In this document: one piece after another, positions 56,301 to 64,000 of the stretch
How positions within the stretch are numbered: position 1 is the stretch's first letter
How the letters are laid out: the number at the start of each line of letters is the position of its first letter
Made by a program: the position numbers and the translations under genes
Notes under the pieces: model-generated
Told to the model about the DNA's origin: nothing
Seen by the model: the letters and a program-made list of their open reading frames with translations, nothing else
The model's database searches: none
Origin: Medicago truncatula
Lineage: Eukaryota; Streptophyta; Magnoliopsida; Fabales; Fabaceae
Direction: 5' to 3'
Length of the DNA stretch: 64,000 nt
Assembly (NCBI RefSeq): GCF_003473485.1
Contig: NC_053045.1
Span: 38,228,494 to 38,292,493, forward strand

Positions 56301-58662
56301 ATGATAATAATTCAGTGATACAGTAACTAATCTTAAGAGATAAGACGAGAAACTAATCCCATGAGATGTTTATCCACATGGATGTTTATCCACATGTATT
56401 TTGATACATGTATCCACTACTGAGCCTGAGTATTCATTTGGTTAGTGATGTTCTGTAAAACTGATTTGAACAATAAAAAATTGCAGGATTAAACATTGTG
56501 TTAACCTATAAGTGGTATCAGAGAGCTGGGAGTTGGGAGAAAAGTTGAGAGTAGTGCAAACTGAAAATCGTATATAACAAAATGTAAAATGAAAGTTTAG
56601 TGTTTAAAATAAGAGACCAGGAAACTTCATTTCCAGAAACATTAAAATAATTAATTATACATGCTTATGATGCCAACATAATGGAATGTAAAAATTCAAA
56701 GTTAAACAGAACTAAGACTTAACAGAAGGTTACAATTAGTAAATTATAGCTATCTGAATAATCTTAAAAAATAAAAAATCTTTCAAGAAAGGACTTGAAC
56801 AAAATTTAAACTTTCAAGACCTCCCTACCAGCTTCCTTTTATAATGGTTAATGAACATAGATTATCACCCTATAATATATAAATCTAAAATTTTGGAAAG
56901 CAAGAAGGTAGGAACATGCCTGATTCAGATTCCTCTTCGTCAGAGTGGTCATTGTCCTCGTCCTCCACATATTCTTCCCTTATTTCTACAAGACCCTCCT
57001 GCACCAATTAAACCACAACAGCAATTAATAATTTATGTGAACTTCAAAACTATTAACACCAATTGATAACTAAGGCATACTAAAAAATGGGAGGAAAAAT
57101 GTAGCACAACAAGAAGCTACAATTAGTCCCCACCAGACAATGTAGCACGAGAAGTAAACACATTGCAGCATAGTACTCCCAAGTTCGACCACAAATTTAA
57201 CCGGTTCTATCTTCTTCTTTTTTTGCAAAGGAAAATTGAATGAATTAAGAAAATCACATCCAAGGACAAGGTGTGGTGGAAGGACAAGAGGGTACAAAGT
57301 AATGTTCAAAAAGAGCATTAAAGCTCAAAAAAATATCAAAACCAAAGATTACACCACAATCATGTCAGTGCCCAAATATTACAATACCGATAAAAAAAAG
57401 TCTCCACAAAACAGTCCCCGAATCTGCTAGTTCCAAAACTGAACCACAATGTGGGTATACCAGCGTGGTCATTCTGGTGAAACATAAACTACGCCACTTT
57501 CGCAATGCTATCAAGCTGTGTATAATCTCCATCAAGTTGATATCACTTAATCAAAATAGACCAATTTGCATCTCATTATATAGCCATAAAAAACATCCCT
57601 GCCACTAGTCATTAGCGCCTGAACTGAAAATGTGGTATGCATATCACCACCAGACCACCATTTTTTTAATCAAATATTATAAACCTTCAACTTAGTTACT
57701 GACAATCTCATGCACACTTAATCTTCTCATACCATGATGCACACTCACACACACAAACACACATACACATATTTAACCCGTTAGAACAACAAAATGCATG
57801 CGTGAAGTCAAAATTACCACAATGCAAATAAAAATAAAAGATTCTTAAAATTATAAGGGAAATGGTAAAACAAACCTCTACTTCAGAATCTGCCACTTTG
57901 ATAAACGAGTTAAGATTGTTGATCATTAGCTGAAGAGAATCAACTTGTGAATCCAATGACTTCCCTCTTCTTTGCAAAATCTCAACAGTTTGTTTGGAAG
58001 TTCTGTCTGCATAATAGCCTTCTCCCAAAAGAACCTAACAACCAAAAAACAACCCTTCACCATTCAGAAACAAAAATTGAATAAAGAACGAATACCCCTC
58101 ATAATTTTCTCGCAGCTCAATTTAGTCTCATAAAAAAGTCAACTCAAATTAGTCTCTGACATTTTCATACCGGAGACGACCCTAGTTAGTCCCTCACATT
58201 TTCTCACAAATTAGTCTGAGGGACTAATTTGGGTTTGCTTTTTGTTAAAACACTTGAAAAAAACCCATTCAACAACGGAAAAAGCGCACCATGAACTCAT
58301 TGGTATGAATCAAACGGCCAGGAAAAAACGCTGCTTTCCCAAACGGAACCTGAAAATTGAAAAAACCCATTTCAAATTTCGAAACTTTTTCACAAAGGGT
58401 GATCAAAAATCTAAAAATAGTTGAAAAAAAAGCAGAAGAACAAGGATTGACTTGCCATGATATCGTGAGAGAGTTGTTCAGGAAGTTTCTGAACAAGGCT
58501 GATAAGGTTGCTGTTGTCATCGACGAAAGCTCGTAGTTGATGGAGTTCGTTGTTCTTAACGGCGATAGAATCTTGAATGTGCTTGGTGGCTTTTTGAACT
58601 TCTTCTGGGGAGAAATGTGATTCGAGTGGTGTCACTGTCCCTTTCCTCCGTGGCCCAGCCAT
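53335..58662 (-). CDS. URI1: URI, unconventional prefoldin RPB5 interactor-like protein
   Basis: Cochaperone subunit of the R2TP/prefoldin-like complex, linked to assembly of RNA polymerase subunits. Eleven exons: 58456-58662, 58290-58349, 57876-58034, 56920-56998, 54807-55018, 54660-54716, 54514-54547, 54272-54372, 53698-53739, 53527-53601, 53335-53391; 360 codons. Start: MAGPRRKGTV; no ATG continues the frame upstream. Prefoldin domain: coiled coil (about 15-69), FFPGRLIHTNEFMVLLGEGYYADRT hairpin region (about 77-102), second coil to about 142. Then acidic stretches (EEYVEDEDNDHSDEESESD; GDYSDEDEETTDDF) and the conserved tail AFTGSIVEH ... VSRFKMQRK. Two introns start with GC instead of GT (after 58456: ATG|GCAAGT; after 56920: CAG|GCATGT), both required by phase. 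Exon 6 has a NAGNAG acceptor (AAGCAG) that may add one Gln. Convergent with CHR9. Confidence 0.9.
53840..53992. repeat. (CTCCCT)n polypyrimidine tract in URI intron 8
   Basis: About 150 bp of CT/CCCT hexamer-like repeats, uninterrupted by purines except for a few A and G. It yields spurious Ser-Pro and Arg-Glu reading frames on the two strands. Confidence 0.95.
55440..55582. mobile_element. Short inverted-repeat element in URI intron 4
   Basis: ATGAAGCACAGATACGGACAC at the left is mirrored by GTGTCCGTGCTTCAT at the right; core CTGACACGCCGACACAG and its partner GTGTCGGTGTCGTG. About 140 bp, a widespread plant type. Confidence 0.65.
55583..56540. mobile_element. Decayed copia-like LTR pieces in URI intron 4
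   Basis: A phrase ACTCCTAATCCTAAT(T/A)GAATAG starts two diverged direct repeats at about 55586 and 56270. AACACTCCTCCTCAAGCTTG (about 55720) resembles a copia polypurine tract in reverse, and GTGGTATCAGAGAGCT (about 56512) a primer-binding site. The orientations do not form one simple element, so several old insertions are likely. Broken and old. Confidence 0.4.
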
Positions 58663-58811
58663 GCTTCTAGACGCCGCCGTTACTGTGCGGTTTCTCTGCC
58701 TCGCGTGGTGGCTCTCGACGGTGGCTGTTTCGAACAAAGAAAGACGAGTAGAGGGTTTAGTGTGCGTTATTTTGTAAACTCGAAATTGAAGCTTCTCACA
58801 ATAATTTTTTT

Positions 58812-59357
58812 TTGGTTAAATATATTTTTGATCTCTATAAAATAAAATATGGACTTTAAGTTTAATCTTTATTTAACTTTAATAGTTTTTTTAGTCCCTA
58901 CAAAAAAGAATTACTTCTAAAATTAGTCCCTGTTACAACAAAGTTTGTTTAATTATTCTTAAACTCTTAAATTTTTGAACGATTTTTTTGAAACAAGTTT
59001 AGAACACTATGAAAGGTTCATTTACTAAAATTTAGAATTTTTTAACATAAAACGAATTAAATATGAATTTTTTAAAACGGCAAAAGTTAAAGATAAAATT
59101 AACAAAATCTGGACGTAGAAATCAAATTTTGCGACAATTTTTTGCATAGGAACTTTTAGTAATGTTCTTAACACGCCTGTAAAAAATTGTTCAAAAACTC
59201 AAGAGTTTAAACATAAATTAAACAAATTTGAATTGAGGAGGGACTAATACTGAGTGTAGAAAAAAAATTTAAAGACTAAAAAAACTATTAAAATTAAGTA
59301 AGGACTGAACTTAAAAGGTCCCTATTTTAAATAGGGACCAAAAACATATTTAAAACT
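58812..59357. mobile_element. TIR element of about 0.55 kb
   Basis: GGTTAAATATATTTTTGATC at the left and, inverted, TTTAAATATGTTTTTGGTCC at the right; the arms continue with GGACT, TTTAATAGTTTTTTTAGTC and GGGACTAAT-type words over 90 bp or more. Non-coding. About 75 bp upstream of the annotated URI leader. Confidence 0.65.
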
Positions 59358-59930
59358 TCTAGACAACTTCTTACACTAATTTAATTATGATAAAATTAAA
59401 TTTAGGAAAAAATACACTCATCAGCCCAAGATTTCTTTAAATAACGCAGACACCTCTTCATTTTAATAATATATAACCTCCTCTAAAGTCTCTTAAAATA
59501 TATATATAAAAAAAAAATTCGTTGAAGTCTCTTAAAATATATGAAAACCTCCTCTCTAAACTTAACATTGTTAATCAAACCGTTAAATATCCCTCTAATT
59601 TTACATTTGACACTAACATTCCTAAAGTCTCTTAAAATATATAAGAAAAACCAACCTTACTAGCTTGATGTTATTGTTGTTTTCTTAAATATGGTTTAAC
59701 ATTATTATTGTTACTAAAAAAAATAATTTGATAATGTCTCTTCTCAACAAGGCGTTATCAATTTCTGTTTTTTTTTTTCTCAAAAAAAAATCTTTTATTT
59801 TCTCATGTCCATTATCAATCCTTGAGTATAATAAATCTAATCCATTTTTATTTCCTAATCTCTTATAACTTATGTTTCCAATATAATAATTTAGAGTCCT
59901 TCTCGGTAGTTCAATATCCATGTATCTATC

Positions 59931-59956
59931 TATATATATATATATATATATATATA
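59931..59956. repeat. (TA)n microsatellite
   Basis: About 26 bp of TA repeat inside the TIR element. Confidence 0.9.
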
Positions 59957-60615
59957 TTCTTGTCCTATCACATACAATATATGAATGGAACCAGTAAAAA
60001 ATATGTAAAAAACTATTTTGTTGAATGCAAGTGCGAACACTTCACATAAAATATGTTGCCTGCAACAGAACACTTGAATTGATATGCATTTAGACATTCA
60101 GTTGGCTTAACAAATTAAGACTCGTATAAATTTGAAACGGCAGATGATCGTAATAATTTATTAAAATTAATCAAACAAACATATAATTTATATGTATAGA
60201 ATGAAGATTGGAGGTAATCCAACTCACAATGAGAATGAAACAGACAAAAACAGTGGCGAGACAACAACAGCAACGACACGAAAACGTGAGTCCAAAACAA
60301 TGGTGAGCAGAAAAGAATATTGATCAGAACATCACATATTTGCAAAAAACAACAACGAGCAAGGATGAGAATGATGATGAAAGAAATGATGCACAATGCA
60401 ATGAACAGGGATAAGTACGAAAGCAACTATATCGAATGAATTAGCTGTTGTGCAATGCTTCCATGGAGGAAAAGCATCGATGATGAAAAACATGAGAACA
60501 CGTTACAACAACATTGAAAAGAGAAACTAAAAGGTATGTATGTGGTTCATAACTAGAGGGAAAGTAATGAGAAGAGGTGTGTATGTGTTTCTAATTTTCA
60601 TTTGACGAAAACTTA

Positions 60616-60904
60616 GAGCAACTCCAATGTTGTTCTTTACTATGTTCTTGAGGCAATAAAAACTTGTTTTTATGTTCTATGCCATTGGAGTGGAACGACA
60701 TGGATGCCATGTTGGAGAACGGTTCTCCCTGAAGAACATTGAAGAACACTGATGTGAGAGACCCACTTAGAATAAACTAAAAACAAACATTGTATTTTGC
60801 ATTCGAGTAAAACTATATGATTGTTCTTGAATCCTCATGTGGCAATGATGGACCCACCAAAATGCTTGAAGAACATAAGCTTTTTTCTAGCATTTTAGAT
60901 GCTC
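60616..60904. mobile_element. Harbinger-type MITE nested in the 1.6 kb element
   Basis: TTA duplications at 60613-60615 and 60905-60907. Ends GAGCAACTCCAATGTTGTTC and, inverted, GAGCATCTAAAATGC. 289 bp, non-coding. Confidence 0.8.
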
Positions 60905-61182
60905 TTACTGTTTATAGCAGGAGGGGAGGTTTGTATCATGTGACAAATATAGGGAGTGTCTATGTCATTTAGAGAAATCTTAGGGGAGGCGAGTGTATTT
61001 TTCTCTTTATGTTATAATGATACAAAAAACTCTAAAAGTGAATCATTTGTGTAAAGAAATATCAAAGGGGTCACACTTGGAATTTTTTTTTGCATTAAGG
61101 CCAAAAAAAAATATTCCAGTCATTTTTTTATTTTTTTTAAATGAAAAAGAAAAATTTTATACTCGATATCTTTTGCCAATAT

Positions 61183-61300
61183 AAATTAGTTTAGTTGGTA
61201 AGAAGTTAATTCATACCTCGCAAAAATGTGAGTTCAACTTTGGTCTTGTTCAAGCCGTGAAGGAATTCAAGGCCAACTATCTATTTTATTTTTATAAAAA
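61183..61300 (+). mobile_element. Possible degenerate SINE
   Basis: AAATTAGTTTAGTTGGTAAG resembles an A box and TGAGTTCAACTTTGG a decayed B box about 40 bp later; an A tract follows. Weak evidence. Confidence 0.35.
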
Positions 61301-61356
61301 AATAGTTATAAATTTTGTTTTGGGCTGCGCGTGTGAACACCTCCCAAAAGGGCGCG

Positions 61357-61365
61357 TATATAAAA
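61357..61365 (+). promoter_or_regulatory. TATA box of the FLY-type gene
   Basis: TATATAAAA in the context GGCGCG(TATATAAAA)CCTCCC, about 420 bp before the start codon; the intervening leader contains CTTTTCAG immediately before ACATGG, so a leader intron is likely. Confidence 0.6.
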
Positions 61366-61782
61366 CCTCCCAGCTGTAGGAGACCAAAGCCAGCATGACT
61401 TGCAAACAACACAGTTACACCAAACCTCGTCAACTACTGCAAAACCCACAATTCCATTTTTTGATTTTTCCTTAATCCAGTCAAAAAAAATTAATCTTTT
61501 CCATCATCACAATTATTATTCTCAATTTTTAATTAGTACAAAGTTGTTTTCAATTTGGTTGAAAACCTTGTTGTTGAAGCGAATTTCGTTATTTTTCTCA
61601 AGTCGTTGCGCTTTCACTGTCTCGTGACTCGTTGTTGCGACTCGTTGATTCACTCGTTTGACTCCTTTTGAAGCAACCCTTTTGTTTTCTTAATCTATTT
61701 CCCTTGATGGGTTTTGAATTTTATTGTTGGAATCAGCTAATTCAATTGGGAACTGGGTTGTGACATAACATTCTTTTCAGAC

Positions 61783-64000
61783 ATGGTTTGTTTGGGGTTT
61801 GATATGGTTGAGGTTGAAGCTCAAAGGTTGGAACTTTGTTTGGTTAAGAGGAAGGAAGTTGGTCTTTTGTTGAGGACTGTGTTTGGTTTGTTGGTGTTTC
61901 TGCTGTTTCTTAGTCCTGTGACTGGTCTCAGACCATTAAGGGATAAAACTGGTTCATGGGGTGATGAGGTTTGTTTGTTAAATTCTAGTTCATTTTAGTG
62001 CTATTTGATGTAGTTGTTTTGTTTATCTTACTTTATTGTTATGGATTCTGGTAATTGTGGATGAATATTGTAGCAAGTTAGAACATAATTAGTGATGTTG
62101 TTTTGGTATTAATGTTGATGATAATTTCTCACTCCAGTTGCATTTTGATTTGCATTAGGTGTCACTGTTTTCTCTGCTCTTTTGATTTTGTCCTGTTGTA
62201 AATTTGGGAACATGATATTTGGTGTTTAAGGTCAGATTAGAATAAAACAAAACAATGTGGTTTGGTCAAAGGGCCAAAGGTGTTTGCACTTTGGTTAAGT
62301 GCGCTTAACTTCTTTTGAAGAGAGAATCAGGTTGAATTTTAGTGGATTAGGAAAATAGTACTCGAGTATTCTTTATCGGATTCCTGTGTCAAAATGTACT
62401 TAGGTGTATTTGGATCGACTTTGTGCTTCCCTTTTGATGAAGTGCATTTTAGGCTTTAGCTGAACCTTGAAATTGCTTGAGGGTAGAGAAATTTCATATG
62501 ATTCTCACAACCAATTCTCACTATGTTATTGTACTTGTTAACAATCATTGCTTTGTTTTCAAATAATTAGTTGCTCCCTTTATTTTTTTGTAGTTGTGTG
62601 CGTTGACTCTACTTGCATTTATAAATAGCTGAAACACTTTTGAATCCACAAATGAAAAGAAAATTAGATCTTTTAGGACCATTTAATGTTGATATGTGGT
62701 TTAGATTCAATACCTTTGGAATTCCTCGAGGACTTTGTTTTACCAAAAGACATGTCTTTAGTGCTACTGCTAATAGACTTTGCTAAACTGATATTTTAAT
62801 GTTTGTGGCAACTTACATCCATTTTCTTGTATTGGCATTGCTTTTTTCAGTGGATTTTTTCTGGAAAAGATGAAAGCGACATAGGTCCATTTTCACAATG
62901 GAATATAACTGGAACTTACAGAGGTTGGTATTCTTATAGAAATCTATATTTTGAATTTTAGATTGATCGTGTTGAGCTATATTTTCAGTCTGGTATGCAC
63001 ATTTTTCAATAACCAGTTGTGTAGATGGTTACTTGGATGCACTATTGATTGTTGAGCATCTGCTTCATGCATGATTTGATGTCTTATAAGGGGCATATAT
63101 GATTGGAGAATAAACTTAGAACCAATTTGGACAAACTTTTCAACAAGCACTAATAGGAAAAGAAAAGTTAAAATGATGTTGCAATGAATACAAGTCTTCT
63201 AAATAATAGCTTTCTTTACAAGTTGAAATAAACTTTTGCACCTCAATTTTTTTTTCAGAAGTGCTCTTATCTTACTAAAATATGCTTCATTTTAAGTGAT
63301 TGTGTCATCTTCTAGTAAATTTTGTTGAATAAGTTTTTTGTGGAATGGTTGAATGCAGGGACGTGGAAGTTTTTAGATACTACCAATGGCTCTTCTAAAT
63401 TTCCGGACATCAGAAAAATAAATGGAAACTCTGTAATTGAATTAGTTAGTACACCCACAAAGATAACTGGTGTACATTATGTGCAGGTGAGATGTTGAGC
63501 TATATAGCTGGTTTCATAAGGAAGTTGGCTTTTGTACGCAACACATTTTCCTGTTTTGCTTTATTATTTGTTTTTAAAATGATGTTAAATTTTTTCACTT
63601 CCTAAGCAATTGGTTCTACTTGCACCAAGAACTTCTTTTTTCATTACAAATTTAAATCCAACAGAAAAAAAGCTCTCTAAATTAACTCACTGCAAATGAA
63701 AGTTTAGATTGTGTAACATCTCAACTGAACATATTGTTACTCTTCTAAAGTTTTATTTCTCTTTTTCGTGTTTTTATTAGGGGGTTGTTATATTCCACGA
63801 TGTGTTCGACAACGAATACAATGTTGGGGGTGCCCAAATCAAAATAGAAGGTGTATATATATGGCCTTTTAGACAACTTCGAATGGTAGCCAACAGGTGA
63901 ACAATATGCATCTGAAGCTTATATATTACCTTACTGCATTTACATGTCTTGCTATGGCCATAATGTATTTACAATTGAAGTAGAACTAGGAAGTATATAA
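61783..64000 (+). CDS. FLY1: FLYING SAUCER (FLY1/FLY2)-type membrane RING E3 ligase, 5' part
   Basis: Exons 61783-61968, 62851-62923, 63359-63486 and 63781-63896 are visible, GT-AG with consistent phases; the gene continues beyond the window. The first 62 residues give a cytosolic head and a signal-anchor/signal peptide (TVFGLLVFLLFLSPVTG), then RPLRDKTGSWGDE. The luminal domain follows: WIFSGKDESDIGPFSQWNIT, GTWKFLDTTNGSSKFPDIRK, NSVIELVSTPTKITGVHYVQ, FHDVFDNEYNVGGAQIKIEG and VYIWPFRQLRMVAN. These match the Golgi/endosomal Tul1-like ligases FLY1 and FLY2 of Arabidopsis, which affect pectin methyl-esterification in seed mucilage. The transmembrane bundle and RING finger are not in the window, so the ligase function is inferred from the luminal domain. 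FLY1 against FLY2 cannot be decided. Confidence 0.88.

Larger units (their letters stand above)
59405..61005. mobile_element. 1.6 kb TIR element with a nested MITE
   Basis: The left end GGAAAAAATACACTCATCAG, CCAAGATTTCTTTAAAT, CAGACACCTC is matched, inverted, at the right by GAGTGTCTATG, ATTTAGAGAAATCTTAGG, GAGTGTATTTTTCTC. An internal phrase AAAGTCTCTTAAAATATAT occurs three times at 59486-59641. No transposase seen. Confidence 0.6.

Noticed and set aside
58663-58737. N-terminal extension of URI (ETATVESHHARQ...)
   Set aside because: It has no ATG; it opens at a TTG. The ATG at 58662 gives the expected family start.
60115-60426. 103-codon minus-strand hydrophobic frame
   Set aside because: Inside the interior of a TIR element; hydrophobicity reflects T-rich codons and no motif is recognisable.
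1-64000. CRISPR arrays, bacterial operons, rRNA genes
   Set aside because: No regularly spaced identical repeats with unique spacers and no rRNA-like sequence; gene structure is eukaryotic throughout.

Overview
This is a plant nuclear segment, very AT-rich, with short exons, GT-AG introns and dense small repeats. The repeat set (a long Ogre-type LTR ending in CGCGATAACA, a tRNA-derived SINE ending in CTACCTGACC-A(n), small TRIM-like elements, several MITE families) and the genes point to a legume, most probably Medicago truncatula. That assignment is inference from recognised families, not from a search.

Layout. (1) 1-5.2 kb: intergenic, holding LINE debris, a 1.2 kb retroposon with flanking duplications and a cluster of palindromic MITEs. 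(2) 5.2-32.6 kb: three paralogous, apparently intact wax ester synthase/diacylglycerol acyltransferase (WSD1-like) genes, all on the minus strand, each with five phase-0 exons. They are separated by a hAT element, a LINE tail, a 3.2 kb solo Ogre LTR and a 3.7 kb PIF/Harbinger transposon. (3) 32.6-46.2 kb: repeat-rich, with two single-copy small genes on the minus strand: a LYR-motif protein and a phytocyanin-like early nodulin (ENODL) protein. (4) 46.3-58.7 kb: two housekeeping genes in tail-to-tail orientation, a Snf2 ATPase of the SWITCH2/CHR9 (ERCC6L2-like) type on plus and a URI prefoldin-like RPB5 interactor on minus. I recall the orthologues as neighbours in Arabidopsis (At1g03750/At1g03760), so this looks like conserved microsynteny. 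(5) 58.7-64 kb: nested TIR elements, then the 5' part of a FLYING SAUCER (FLY1/FLY2) type membrane E3 ligase gene that runs off the right edge.

The genes do not form an operon-like system. The WSD cluster is a tandem expansion for wax ester or triacylglycerol synthesis; the others are independent.

The most unusual pattern is a series of more than ten tiny insertions, each a short A (or T) tract with a few extra bases between exact or near-exact 12-18 bp duplications. For three of them the paralogous gene copies in this same window supply the pre-insertion site. I interpret them as near-empty retroposition events. Other notable points are two GC-AG introns in the URI gene, a one-base shift in exon 1 of the SWITCH2 gene, an in-frame retainable intron in one WSD gene, and a Harbinger transposon carrying a 60-bp satellite on one side and lacking its catalytic domain.
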